DNA from: UBA1672 sp964351365
Lineage (GTDB): Bacteria > Pseudomonadota > Alphaproteobacteria > Micavibrionales > Micavibrionaceae
DNA: 60,820 nucleotides
NCBI GenBank assembly: GCA_964351365.1
Contig: CAYGNP010000016.1
Span: 1 to 60,820, forward strand
Direction of reading: 5' to 3'
Every line of letters begins with the position of its first letter. Position 1 is the stretch's first letter. The notes beneath the pieces were generated by a model. That model was not told the DNA's origin. It did not search any database and was given only the letters and a program-made list of their open reading frames with translations. Below are positions 41,453 to 50,722 of the stretch, piece after piece. The translations under genes and the position numbers were made by a program.

Positions 41453-42971
41453 TACGCTTAGTCGCGAATTGTGATTTTCGGCCATTTTCCAAGATAATGG
41501 CTTGCTCTATGGGGAATTCATAAATTTTAATCGGGCCAAGATAGAGCTTGTTGTTATCGCTGGTGATTGTGGTGCGCGCCGCGCCGTCCCTTTTTAAGGC
41601 CTGCAGTGCAAAAGTTGCAATCATTGCCGGGTTTTTCTTGATGATGTTCTGCTGTACAAGCAACGCGATAAAGGGCTCGTGGTTGTAGATGTTTATCTCC
41701 ATATCAATGAGCGGGTAGGTTTTTTCTTCTGGGGATTGAAGTGTCCCTGTGAGCTCTGCTCGGGTATTTTCATGGTTTAATTCGGATGAGTATATTGTGA
41801 GTGTTTCAGCGCTGCTTGAGAGCGTTACCTTTAGTGACTGAAATTTTAATGAGTCGCGCCAATGATTTTGTTTTATTGTAATTTCATCAGTTTGGATATT
41901 GATTGGCATGCCTAAAAGAGGCCAGCTATTAGCGCGTATGATATTTATACTGCCGCTGGCGTCAAGTGTTTCAAATTGCACCGAGGGGATAAGAAGGTTT
42001 AATCTTCCTGGAAAGCCATTGAGCGTGGGGGGAGCGATATCTATTTTTGTGAAAGTGGGATCGTTTTTGATCTCTTGAATTGTTTGTAAGATTGCTTTTT
42101 CAGTGAAATATTTGGCTGTAAACCAGTTCAGGGTATAGCCGAAACATATCAGGATTATTGTTACTGGGGCAAAAAGCGGGATGCGTTTTTTGCGTGTGGA
42201 CAGGGATTGTATAGCCTCTTCGCGCAGACGTGAGGATGCTTCTTCTACGCCCATTTCAATTTTTTTAAGCGTGATGTCTGGGATGGTTCCAGGTTCATAC
42301 GCTATGGGGGGGAGGAATTCGAAAATCACAGTGCCGGGTTTTTTGATCCAGGCGTTTCGTGGCTGGTAAATGCCAGAGTTTAGGGCCATGGGGATAATGG
42401 GCAGTCCTGTTGCCTCTTGAATGCGGACAATTCCAACTTTGTAGGGCTTTTCTGCTGCTATTGTCTGCGGGCTGACGCGGGTGCCTTGGGGGAAGATAAT
42501 GATTGGCCGGTTTTGTGCAGCGACCCTTACTGCGCCTTCTTTAATAGAGGCTATGGCTGTTTTAGGGGTGGTACGGTCTATCGCGATTACATCACTTTTT
42601 GCAAGGTATTTTCCCCAAAGAGGGATTTTAAGGAGCTCACGTTTCAGGACGATTGCCGGGTCTTTGAATAAGATATGAAGCTTAAGGGTTTCATATGCGG
42701 ATTGGTGTTTGGCAGCAATAATATACTTGTTGTCTTTGGGAAGGTATTTTGCGCCGCGCACTTCATAGTGCAGGCCAAGTATGGAGCGCTCCAGAAAGGC
42801 TGCTGTTCTTACAAATCCCTGCACAACGGCCATGAAGAATCTCCGTGGCATAAAAAGCGTAGGAAGTAGTATTATGCAACTGGTTGCCGTTAAGATGTAA
42901 AAACACAGATTAAATAATGTAGAGCGAAAAAAGTAGCGCGGAATCATTCGGAAGCGCTCAGTTTTTGCCAT
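41430..42971 (-). CDS. PlsC acyltransferase fused to a DUF2125 domain
   Basis: The N-terminal half (about 1-250) is a 1-acylglycerol-3-phosphate acyltransferase: a membrane anchor at about 22-42, the catalytic HX4E in KHQSAYET (His89, Glu94, the variant used in many alphaproteobacteria) and FPQGTR at 160-165. A second helix (about 267-286) then starts a DUF2125-like domain to the end (NGFPGRLNLLIPS). These two are normally separate neighbouring genes. The open frame is continuous, with no frameshift visible. It overlaps YdcF by 28 bp on the same strand. Confidence 0.82.
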   Translation of the reverse strand: MAKTERFRMIPRYFFRSTLFNLCFYILTATSCIILLPTLFMPRRFFMAVVQGFVRTAAFLERSILGLHYEVRGAKYLPKDNKYIIAAKHQSAYETLKLHILFKDPAIVLKRELLKIPLWGKYLAKSDVIAIDRTTPKTAIASIKEGAVRVAAQNRPIIIFPQGTRVSPQTIAAEKPYKVGIVRIQEATGLPIIPMALNSGIYQPRNAWIKKPGTVIFEFLPPIAYEPGTIPDITLKKIEMGVEEASSRLREEAIQSLSTRKKRIPLFAPVTIILICFGYTLNWFTAKYFTEKAILQTIQEIKNDPTFTKIDIAPPTLNGFPGRLNLLIPSVQFETLDASGSINIIRANSWPLLGMPINIQTDEITIKQNHWRDSLKFQSLKVTLSSSAETLTIYSSELNHENTRAELTGTLQSPEEKTYPLIDMEINIYNHEPFIALLVQQNIIKKNPAMIATFALQALKRDGAARTTITSDNNKLYLGPIKIYEFPIEQAIILENGRKSQFATKRIKPAPAQ

Positions 42972-43534
42972 TTCAGTATCACGGTGCGATATAAAAATTT
43001 ATGGTATTCATCAAATGTAAGGTTCCAAAATCTGGGATCTTCGATTCTGTACATCCCTTGTTTTACAGGGTATGGGGTGATGGTGATTTCAGGCATTAAG
43101 TTTGAAAACTCAAGGTATGTGCGGGGCATGTGGTATGCGGATGTAACAAGGTAGATCGTGCGTATATTATTGGCATCGATCCATTCTTTTGTTTCTGCCG
43201 CGTTTTCAATTGTGGTAGTTGCCTTTGACCCAAGAGTGATGCAGCATTCCGGGAGCCTTATGTCTCCCTCGTACATTGCGCGTATTTCGTTTTGGGTGAC
43301 CAATTTATGGACGCCGGTAATGAACATTTTCTCTGATTTTTGTGAAGCAAGCAAATTCAGGCCGGCACTGATACGGTGGGTTCGCCCGCCGGTGGGGACA
43401 ATGATGGCATCTTTTGCCTCGGCACTTACGATGGGTTTCATATTCATTATGTGTATTAAAAAGGCTGCATAACCGCAGATCCAGAAGAAGATAGCGAGTA
43501 ATATAATTCTGAAAACTGATTTGAGTATAAACAT
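42944..43534 (-). CDS. YdcF/SanA-family (DUF218) membrane protein
   Basis: One N-terminal membrane helix (about 8-30) is followed by a DUF218 domain: AIIVPTGGRTHRISAGLNLL near 42, MFITGVHKL, ATTTIENAAETKEWI and YLVTSAYHMPRTYLEF. The family is linked to envelope or exopolysaccharide functions, but the reaction is uncertain. Length 196 aa. It lies between ftsX (9-bp gap) and the PlsC fusion (28-bp overlap) in one co-directional chain. Confidence 0.88.
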   Translation of the reverse strand: MFILKSVFRIILLAIFFWICGYAAFLIHIMNMKPIVSAEAKDAIIVPTGGRTHRISAGLNLLASQKSEKMFITGVHKLVTQNEIRAMYEGDIRLPECCITLGSKATTTIENAAETKEWIDANNIRTIYLVTSAYHMPRTYLEFSNLMPEITITPYPVKQGMYRIEDPRFWNLTFDEYHKFLYRTVILKWQKLSASE

Positions 43535-43543
43535 GTATTCTTT

Positions 43544-44473
43544 TTACGGCATCTTGAGGAGAGAATGCAAGATAGCAATTCGAGTTGTTAAAAGGGCGAG
43601 AGCGCAAATCATAAACGGGATGAGGCATAGTGTCAGCGTCCATTTTAGGCCCAAATGTAAGTTTGGGATGAGGGGGGACGCAGAATAAAATGAGATTATT
43701 TGAACAATAAAAACCAGTGTAAGGGCTAAAATTGTGCCGATAAGGCCTCCGGTTAACGCAATAATAATTGTATGGTTTTGGAATTGTTTTGCAATATATG
43801 TATCGCTCGCGCCCATGAAATGAAGCAGATCAACCGTTTTTTCATGAAGAGCAAGGCGTATGCTTATGCCGGCTGTGATTGTTGTGATTGTTATGCTCAT
43901 AACGATCAGGGAGATGATAAGGCTGATGGTTTTAAAGATTGTCATGAGGGATAAAAGGTCGCTCAGCCATTCCTGATGTGTTTCAAGGCGGGCGTGTTCG
44001 GAAGCTTTGGCAATTTTTTTTCTTAACGCGTCTAAAATTTTAGGGTTTGAATTTTTAAGTTCAACTGCGATTAGCCCAGGCAGCGGGATATCATCAAGGA
44101 TAAGGTCTTTTTTAATCCATGGGGAGATCAGGTCGCGGATTTGGGGTTCGGTGAGAATTTCTGCCGATTTGATGTATGGGTCTTTTTCAAGAACTTTTTG
44201 CAGCAGGCGTGTTTCTTTTTCTATTGTTTCCTGTGAGAGAACATAGCCCTGATCTGTTTCCATCAAGATTTCGATTGTAACTTTGTTCTCTAGTCCGGAT
44301 GTCCATCTGTTTGTCATGTCTTTAAGAATCAATGTTCCGGCAAGGGACAAAACGAGGAGAAAAGTCATGAGGCTGATGAGGAGAATCAGGAAATATGTCT
44401 CGGCATTTGGTGTGAGGGGAATGTCTGTGCGCTTAAGTTTTCTCTGAAAGTTTGAGAGCTGTTTAGATAGCAT
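43544..44473 (-). CDS. ftsX: Cell division ABC transporter permease FtsX
   Basis: Membrane half of FtsEX, which controls septal peptidoglycan hydrolases. Four helices are visible: one at about 23-48 and three in the C-terminal FtsX domain. A periplasmic domain follows the first (about 55-165). The ATG at 44473 (MLSKQLSNFQRK, 309 aa) overlaps the ftsE stop by 11 bp; the frame is open further up but inside ftsE. EnvC- or NlpD-type partners are not in the window. Confidence 0.9.
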   Translation of the reverse strand: MLSKQLSNFQRKLKRTDIPLTPNAETYFLILLISLMTFLLVLSLAGTLILKDMTNRWTSGLENKVTIEILMETDQGYVLSQETIEKETRLLQKVLEKDPYIKSAEILTEPQIRDLISPWIKKDLILDDIPLPGLIAVELKNSNPKILDALRKKIAKASEHARLETHQEWLSDLLSLMTIFKTISLIISLIVMSITITTITAGISIRLALHEKTVDLLHFMGASDTYIAKQFQNHTIIIALTGGLIGTILALTLVFIVQIISFYSASPLIPNLHLGLKWTLTLCLIPFMICALALLTTRIAILHSLLKMP

Positions 44474-45161
44474 GGCGTAAGCTCTCTTGTGGCGTGTCAT
44501 TGCCGGGCAGGGTAATGTGGCCATTTTCAAGGTAAAGGCAGGGGTGCCTGAACTGGGCGATAATTCCTGGATTATGTGTTGCAATTAGTACGGTTGTACC
44601 CATTTTATGGAGTTGCTCGAACAGTGTCATCAGGCGAAAGCCGATTTGATCGTCCAAGTTGCCTGTGGGCTCGTCTGCGAGCAGGAGGTGCGGTTGGGCG
44701 ATGACGGCACGGGCTATGGCTATGCGCTGCTGCTGGCCGCCGGAAAGGGTGTGTGGCAGCTTTTCCTTGAAGGCTCCCAGGCCAACCCATTCAAGAATTT
44801 CATGTACGTGCTCCTCAATTTCTTTTTTAGGACGGTCTTGAATGCGCATCGGCAGGGCGACATTATCAAACGCGGAAAGGTGGGCAATGAGGCGGAAATC
44901 CTGAAAGACAACACCGATACGTTTACGCAGTGCAAATAGCTCCTCACGGCGCATTTCTGATACCGCCTTGCCAAACATTGTGATTTTTCCACTTTCGGGG
45001 ATTTTTCCCAGATTGAGTAAGTTTATCAGGGATGTTTTGCCTGATCCGCTTGGTCCGGTCAAAAAATGATAGGATCCTCGCTTTAGAGTGAAGCTTATGT
45101 CCTGCAAAACCGGTTGCGCTTCATTAGGATAGCGGTAGCTGATATTTTCGAATTTAATCAT
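44463..45161 (-). CDS. ftsE: Cell division ABC transporter ATPase FtsE
   Basis: ATPase subunit of FtsEX. Walker A is GPSGSGKT at about 36-43, the Q-loop is VVFQDFRL, the signature is LSGGQQQRIAIARA, Walker B is LLLADEPTGNLD, and the H-loop is IATHNP. The ATG at 45161 overlaps the upstream stop by 8 bp; a GTG three codons earlier is possible. Length 232 aa. It is translationally linked on both sides: a helical-repeat secreted protein before and ftsX after. Confidence 0.96.
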   Translation of the reverse strand: MIKFENISYRYPNEAQPVLQDISFTLKRGSYHFLTGPSGSGKTSLINLLNLGKIPESGKITMFGKAVSEMRREELFALRKRIGVVFQDFRLIAHLSAFDNVALPMRIQDRPKKEIEEHVHEILEWVGLGAFKEKLPHTLSGGQQQRIAIARAVIAQPHLLLADEPTGNLDDQIGFRLMTLFEQLHKMGTTVLIATHNPGIIAQFRHPCLYLENGHITLPGNDTPQESLRHAI

Positions 45162-45933
45162 TGGTGTCACTGCCGGTTTGTGTAAGCTTTTTGTCCGGCT
45201 GCCTTGGTTTTTGCTGGTCTAGAATATATTGGATGCTTTGTGCTTTTTTGTATGGATTGGTTACGGCTTTTGCCGCGCTGTAAGCTTCTTCAAATAGTTT
45301 TTTATCGGCGAGAATTTTGCTGACTATGGAGAAGGCTTTATTGCGATAAGAAATGCTCTCGATTTTTTCGATGCTGATCTGGGCGGATTTGTAATCGCCT
45401 TTTTCAGCCTGAATTTCGGCGGTTTCTCCGTATGCTTTATTGCGGAGGGCGCTATTTTCCATGTCTGAAGCAGTTTTCCATGCTCCCTCATTGTCATCGG
45501 CGAAGGCTTGCGCCATAGCAATGTAGGTTAAGGCAATCGCATAAGAGGGGGGATGCGTTATTTTTTCTGATTCCAGCCTTAATGAGGTAAAGCGTTCCTT
45601 TTTCTTTTCTTCACTAAAGTTTTGCGGTGCTATTTCCATGGCTATGCCGCGAATTGTTAAGGCCTTTGTATCGGGAGTTTCAATTTTGGCGATAATTTCT
45701 ATGGCTTTTTCAAATTGCCCTTCAAACGCATAGGTTTTTGCTATTTCGCGGTAGGTTTGATCGCGCCAGGCATTATTTTCAATTTTGGCTGATTCTGCGG
45801 TTAGTTGATCCAGAATGCACAGGCGGTCTTTTATTTCACATGATTGGTCTTGTGCGCTCGCGCCATAATGTCCAGATAGAAAACAGGCTAAAGTGAAAAA
45901 AAACAATAAAAGGGGGCGTGCTTTGTGGTACAT
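45154..45933 (-). CDS. Periplasmic TPR-like helical repeat protein
   Basis: A signal peptide (about 1-27, ending GASA) precedes four to five imperfect helix-pair repeats of about 33-38 residues: RDQTYREIAKTYAFEGQFEKA, AIALTYIAMAQAFADDNEGA, RNKAYGETAEIQAEKGDYKSA and RNKAFSIVSKILADKKLFEEA. Two cysteines near residue 32-38 could pair. TPR-like proteins usually mediate binding. Its stop overlaps the ftsE start by 8 bp, so it is made together with FtsEX, which suggests a periplasmic partner role (inference). Confidence 0.78.
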   Translation of the reverse strand: MYHKARPLLLFFFTLACFLSGHYGASAQDQSCEIKDRLCILDQLTAESAKIENNAWRDQTYREIAKTYAFEGQFEKAIEIIAKIETPDTKALTIRGIAMEIAPQNFSEEKKKERFTSLRLESEKITHPPSYAIALTYIAMAQAFADDNEGAWKTASDMENSALRNKAYGETAEIQAEKGDYKSAQISIEKIESISYRNKAFSIVSKILADKKLFEEAYSAAKAVTNPYKKAQSIQYILDQQKPRQPDKKLTQTGSDTND

Positions 45934-46012
45934 ATAAAGATCCTCACGTTTGATCGTGTCATGTTATCAATTAGTACTAAAATCTGAAGCATAAGAGAAG
46001 AACTGGATTACA

Positions 46013-46927
46013 ATGATTCTGACTTGTCCCAATTGTTACAGCGAATTTAAAGTCGGTGATGACCTGATTGGTGAGTCCGGGCGCAAGGTGAAATGCTCTT
46101 CCTGCTCGGAGGTATGGTTTCAAGAGCCTATCATTGAAGAAGACGTTCTGAATGATGATGAAATTGATGAGGTACTTGATCAATTGGAGGAAGCTGTTGA
46201 GGGTTCAAAAGCGTTTGCTGATGTTGCTCATGAGGCTCATGAGGCACAGAGGTTTGATGCTTTGCAGTATGTTCAAGCGATGGATCCTAGTGCCAAGAAC
46301 ATATTTGCGGCCTATGGAATTGTCTTGGGTTTATTCTTTTTCTCTCTGTCATATCTTTTTGTTGATCATGCTGCCATTATGCGTGGCAGTCCTTCTATGC
46401 AGGCATTTTATGGGATATTCGGTATTGAAATGGAGCTCCCTGGCAAGGGGCTTGTGTTTGATAAGGTTGTTGCTGATACAGACGGTAAGCAGATTGCCGT
46501 TCAGGGGAATGTCACAAATCTGAGCGCTGAGGATGCGGTTGTTCCTGTCATTCGGGCAATGATAAAAGATGAGCATGATGGTATCGCCGCGTCGTGGTTT
46601 ATTGTTCCCGAAGAGGATGTTTTGCCGGCGGAGCGCACACTTAGCTTTAAATCTCTTTATGATTATGAGAATGCCCAGAATGAAAATCTGACGCTGCAAT
46701 TCTCACTGGCGTCTAAAACTGACGCAGCAGTCTCCGGAAATATTGAAGCTCATCATCCGGGCGGTTCCGATCTGCAGAGCGTTCACGAAGTTCACGGAGA
46801 ATCTCATCCACACGCTTCTTCTGAGCCTCATCGGGAACCTCAACCTGAGAATCAACACCTTGACCATTCTGGTCAGAATTCCCAAGAGGGCGGCCCAGGG
46901 GATCATAACGCTGCTGGCCACCACTAA
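46013..46927 (+). CDS. MJ0042-type zinc-ribbon/DUF3426-like membrane protein with His-rich tail
   Basis: An N-terminal zinc ribbon (Cys5, Cys8, Cys28, Cys31: LTCPNC ... VKCSSC) and an acidic stretch lead to one membrane helix (about 102-122), then a DUF3426-like extracytoplasmic domain (about 130-233: IAVQGNVTNLSAEDAVVPVIRAMI ... AERTLSFKSLYDYENA). The last 71 residues are low in complexity with about a dozen His (VHEVHGESHPHASSEPH). They are encoded entirely antisense to the conserved end of the DUF4175 gene, so the tail probably arose by loss of an earlier stop. The core call is solid; the tail is odd. Confidence 0.82.
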   Translation: MILTCPNCYSEFKVGDDLIGESGRKVKCSSCSEVWFQEPIIEEDVLNDDEIDEVLDQLEEAVEGSKAFADVAHEAHEAQRFDALQYVQAMDPSAKNIFAAYGIVLGLFFFSLSYLFVDHAAIMRGSPSMQAFYGIFGIEMELPGKGLVFDKVVADTDGKQIAVQGNVTNLSAEDAVVPVIRAMIKDEHDGIAASWFIVPEEDVLPAERTLSFKSLYDYENAQNENLTLQFSLASKTDAAVSGNIEAHHPGGSDLQSVHEVHGESHPHASSEPHREPQPENQHLDHSGQNSQEGGPGDHNAAGHH

Positions 46928-49403
46928 GACCAATGCCGATCATTTGTTGCATGCGCTGACGGAACTGCTGTGCCAGATTTTCCTGTGCTTGTTTGAGGTA
47001 TTCGATTGCTTTTTCCTGATGCGGCACTGAGCCAGAGGGAGTGTTCTGGCCGAGCTTGTCTTCCGAGCCACGCATTTCAAGTTCTGCCTTGCCCATTGTT
47101 TCAGGAACTTCGTCCAGTTTTTCGGCAGCGTCCAGCATGAGTTGGCCAAGAATGTAGCGTAAAGCCTCTTGTTCTATTTTTTTATCTTCGCTCGTTGTCG
47201 CATTTTCTTCGTTTACTTTAGGCTCTTCCTGTGGGGCAGGCTTAGGTTGTTCTGGCGCAGGCGGTATGGATTCAAAACCGAAATCTTTGAGCATTTCTTC
47301 CAAGTTTGGCCTATCTATGAGAGGGGGTGCTTGTGGTTTAAATTTTCTCAAGGTTTGCAGCCTTTGCGCAAGGTCTTCGGTTTTATCGCGCAAATCTTCT
47401 TGTTTCTCGATGAGTTGTTGCAGCTCGTTCACGCCTTCTTGCATCATTTGCATATCGGGCGGGAGTTGCGCGCTCATGGAGGGGTCCATCATTTCCATCA
47501 TGCGCTGAAGTTGTGACATAAGCTCCTGGGCTTTTTCTTCATTACCCTCACGCAGGGCCTGTTCAATTTGTTCCATGATGTTACCAAGTGTGTCGGGGGA
47601 GATCATCTGGTTGAAATCTTCGGCTGAAAATTCAGGAAAGTCTTCGCCGTTTTCAATACGTTTTTGAACTTCGCGTTGCATTTCGGTAAAGTAATTTTGC
47701 ATTTTTTCGCGCAGATTATCCATGAGCGCCGTAATGTCATCCTGGTCTTTATTGGGATCGCGCATCGCGTTTTCGAGGGCGCGCTGGGCATCACGCATTT
47801 CACGCATTGCCATGGAGAGATTGCCCTCTTCAATCGTAAGAGCCGCATACCAAAGCAGGTTGATAACTTCACTGGCGGCTTCTATACGTAATTCGGGTTT
47901 TGAGTCGTCATTGTAGTATAGGCGTGCGGCTGCGGTCTTGATCGCGAGGTAGATTACGGGATTGTTTTGGAAATAGTCGGGAGCGCTAAGCAGAGATTCA
48001 AGGTTATCAACGATATCCTCGAAGCTTTCTTTGTAATCCCATGCAAGGCGTTTGCGCATAGCTATGAGGGATTTTGCCATGGGATGTTCAAATTTTCGCT
48101 CTGGCAGGATCAGCTTTATTGGCTCCAGTTTTGTTGTCTGGCCTTTATGGTCGATGGCTTCGAATGAGAATTCTACCGGAAGGCCTGCCCATGTGTGCCA
48201 GCTCATATCGTAAATAGGAGATATTTTGAAATCAATGTTGGGTTGAGACATGATCAGGCGTGTTTCTTGCGCCCGGTTGCCAAGCGGCAGATCCTCTATC
48301 ATGGGATCAATGTTCATGCTCATGCGTAAATCTTTCACGCCGTAATCGTCTTTTACCTTTAACGGAAAGCGTATTTGGGCGCGATCAAGAAGCTCATGCG
48401 TTATAATTTCTTTTGGCTCTTCCGGGGGAGTATCTGTGCTCGCTAAATCCTCTTTTTCGCTTTTTGGTTCTTCTGTGTTTGTATCGATGGATATTTCGGG
48501 GGGCATGTCGATTATATATTCATAATTAATGCGCATGCGCGGGATAAACATCTGCGTAACAGATAGTCTGCTGCCCGGTTCTATGGTTGTTTCTATTTCA
48601 TAAACGCCCTTATCGAGATAGGTCATTTTTGTCGAGGTTTTGCCGTTATGCAGCTTTGGAGTGATATTTTTTCCAAGTGCGCTGATTAAGCGAATGCGTA
48701 TTGTGCTGCCCTCGGGGATTTTGAGGGTTTCGGCATATGTGCCACTGCCGATAATGTGCGTTTGGGGGATTTGTGTATAATCTGGCGGTGTAATCCAAAT
48801 ATTGTTCTGTATTCCATTTGAGAGAATAAAAGAGGGTGTTATTGGGAACATACCGTTTGAAATTTTGCTTTGCCAGCTTTGACCGGAGACCATTAGGCCG
48901 GATATGAAAAGCAATATTGCAATAAAACGCAGTGCACCGGGGTCTTCGCGGGAGAGGGATAGGTTAATCCCTGGGGTTTTCAGTGATTTAAAGGAAAGTA
49001 AGCTTTGTTTTTGCGCGGTGTCCCATAATGCTCGTGTCTCATGCTTTTGAGGATTTGAGAGTGTATCCTCAATTAAGCTCAGATTGCCGCGCGGCATGTT
49101 GCTGTCTTTTTCAATGGCGTGATCTAATGTGCGGACGTTTGGCAGTTTCAGGGTGCCTAGATCAGTCTTAAGGAGGTAAATAAGGCCAATAAAGAAGGCT
49201 AAAGACGTTCCATAAGTCGCAGTTTTTCCAAAAAAGGCCGGAACACCCAGCATCCATAAGCCGAAGAACAGAATAATCCAGAAGGCAGGACGCCAGAGAT
49301 GGCCGCGCAGTGATTCGATAGTTTTGATAAAAAATGCGCGCTTGCGCTTGGTGGATAGGGCGCTGAGCAGCGGCCTGTTATTTTGATCGAGCGGGTCTAA
49401 CAT
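46713..49403 (-). CDS. TIGR02302/DUF4175-family membrane protein
   Basis: Large alphaproteobacterial envelope protein (896 aa). Two N-terminal helices (about 35-75) and one near 165 are followed by a long beta-rich periplasmic region (about 185-430) and helical coiled regions rich in Gln, Met and Glu (about 545-700). The C-terminus YDPLGRPLG ... RVDEILRELRERSADRNRPDDELQYFRRLLRQF-like block is the family signature. The function is unknown. The last 71 codons overlap the convergent zinc-ribbon gene. lysA is upstream on the same strand, the usual order. Confidence 0.9.
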   Translation of the reverse strand: MLDPLDQNNRPLLSALSTKRKRAFFIKTIESLRGHLWRPAFWIILFFGLWMLGVPAFFGKTATYGTSLAFFIGLIYLLKTDLGTLKLPNVRTLDHAIEKDSNMPRGNLSLIEDTLSNPQKHETRALWDTAQKQSLLSFKSLKTPGINLSLSREDPGALRFIAILLFISGLMVSGQSWQSKISNGMFPITPSFILSNGIQNNIWITPPDYTQIPQTHIIGSGTYAETLKIPEGSTIRIRLISALGKNITPKLHNGKTSTKMTYLDKGVYEIETTIEPGSRLSVTQMFIPRMRINYEYIIDMPPEISIDTNTEEPKSEKEDLASTDTPPEEPKEIITHELLDRAQIRFPLKVKDDYGVKDLRMSMNIDPMIEDLPLGNRAQETRLIMSQPNIDFKISPIYDMSWHTWAGLPVEFSFEAIDHKGQTTKLEPIKLILPERKFEHPMAKSLIAMRKRLAWDYKESFEDIVDNLESLLSAPDYFQNNPVIYLAIKTAAARLYYNDDSKPELRIEAASEVINLLWYAALTIEEGNLSMAMREMRDAQRALENAMRDPNKDQDDITALMDNLREKMQNYFTEMQREVQKRIENGEDFPEFSAEDFNQMISPDTLGNIMEQIEQALREGNEEKAQELMSQLQRMMEMMDPSMSAQLPPDMQMMQEGVNELQQLIEKQEDLRDKTEDLAQRLQTLRKFKPQAPPLIDRPNLEEMLKDFGFESIPPAPEQPKPAPQEEPKVNEENATTSEDKKIEQEALRYILGQLMLDAAEKLDEVPETMGKAELEMRGSEDKLGQNTPSGSVPHQEKAIEYLKQAQENLAQQFRQRMQQMIGIGLSGGQQRYDPLGRPLGNSDQNGQGVDSQVEVPDEAQKKRVDEILRELRERSADRNRPDDELQYFRRLLRQF

Positions 49404-49444
49404 ATTATCAGGATATCGTGTTTTCAGGCTTGCTTCAAAATAAA

Positions 49445-50713
49445 TTAGAGCCAGTCAGGAATTTTTTCGCGTTCCATTAATTGTTCGATCGTCTGGCGTT
49501 CGCTGATGAGGCAGATTTTATCGCCATCGACCATAATTTCCGGGGGGAGGGGCCGGCTGTTGTAATTTGAGGCCATTGCAAAGCCATATGCGCCTGTTGA
49601 TTTGATGACGGCAAGGTCTCCGGCCTGCATTTGAGGAAAGCTTCGGCCTTTTGCAAATATGTCGCCACTTTCACAGATGGGGCCAACGACATCGTATTCC
49701 TGTATTTTGTCTTTGCTTGGCTGTACCGGCTCAATGCCGTGATAGGCTTCGTAAAGTGTGGGGCGAATGAGGTCGTTCATTCCGGCATCCAGGACAAGAA
49801 AGTTTTTAGCTGGAGTAGTTTTTATATATTCAGCCTTTGTAAGCAAAACGCCTGCGTTTCCTACCATGTAGCGACCGGGCTCCATCTGGATTTTTGTATC
49901 AAGGGGCAAGATGATATCACGCACCCATCCTGCATATTCGTTAAGATCAAGCAGGGTTTCATTGTTGTAGGAGATGGGGAAGCCACCGCCAATATCAATA
50001 TGTGTGACTTTGTGACCGCGTGATCTAAGGGCATGCGTAAGCTCTACGAGTTTTTCAAAGCCCGGTTTAAATGTTTCTGCCTGCATGATCTGGGAGCCAA
50101 TATGTATGGAAATACCCACCGGGGTTATGTTTTCAAGGGCTGCGGCGCGATCATATAGCTCAAGAATGTCTTGAGCCGTGTTGCCGAATTTATCTTCTTT
50201 GCGCCCTGTGGATATTTTACCATGTCCGCCACCGGTGATGTTTGGATTTAGGCGGAAGACGATTTCAGCGTGCGTGTTAAGTTTTGCGGCGCAGGCGTTG
50301 ATGTTTTCCAGCTCGTCATTACATTCGATGTTGAACTGCATTAATCCGGCACGCAGGCATGCCATGATCTCTGGTTCGTTTTTACCGAAGCTGGTTGAGA
50401 TGATTTGGTTGCCTTTAAATCCGGCTTTGAGGCCGCGAACCAGCTCACCTTCAGAGACAATCTCCAGACCGCTTCCAAGGGTTTGGAGCAGTTTTAAAAT
50501 CGCAATATTAGAGTTTGCCTTACAGGCATAGCATAAAAGCGGCTGGCGGTCTGCGGGCAGCGCTTTTAGCATCGCCTCTTTTAGGGCTTCGAATTGATTG
50601 CGTATGATTGATGCGCTATAGACGTAGCAGGGGGTGCCGTATTTTGCCGCGATATCTGGCAGGGGCACTTGATCAACATGTAAAATGCCGTTTTTTTGCG
50701 TGAAGCCTTGCAT
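49445..50713 (-). CDS. lysA: Diaminopimelate decarboxylase LysA
   Basis: PLP enzyme that makes lysine from meso-diaminopimelate. The PLP Lys65 is in CYACKANSN. Further blocks are SFGKNEPEI, FRLNPNITGGGHGKISTGRKEDKFG, IGSQIMQAE, HIDIGGGFPI, EPGRYMVGNAG, the catalytic Cys in GPICESGDIFAK and YGFAMASNYNSRPLPPE. Length 422 aa is normal. lptM is 9 bp upstream on the same strand and the DUF4175 gene is 41 bp downstream, a standard alphaproteobacterial trio. Confidence 0.97.
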   Translation of the reverse strand: MQGFTQKNGILHVDQVPLPDIAAKYGTPCYVYSASIIRNQFEALKEAMLKALPADRQPLLCYACKANSNIAILKLLQTLGSGLEIVSEGELVRGLKAGFKGNQIISTSFGKNEPEIMACLRAGLMQFNIECNDELENINACAAKLNTHAEIVFRLNPNITGGGHGKISTGRKEDKFGNTAQDILELYDRAAALENITPVGISIHIGSQIMQAETFKPGFEKLVELTHALRSRGHKVTHIDIGGGFPISYNNETLLDLNEYAGWVRDIILPLDTKIQMEPGRYMVGNAGVLLTKAEYIKTTPAKNFLVLDAGMNDLIRPTLYEAYHGIEPVQPSKDKIQEYDVVGPICESGDIFAKGRSFPQMQAGDLAVIKSTGAYGFAMASNYNSRPLPPEIMVDGDKICLISERQTIEQLMEREKIPDWL

Positions 50714-50722
50714 TGAACCTGC

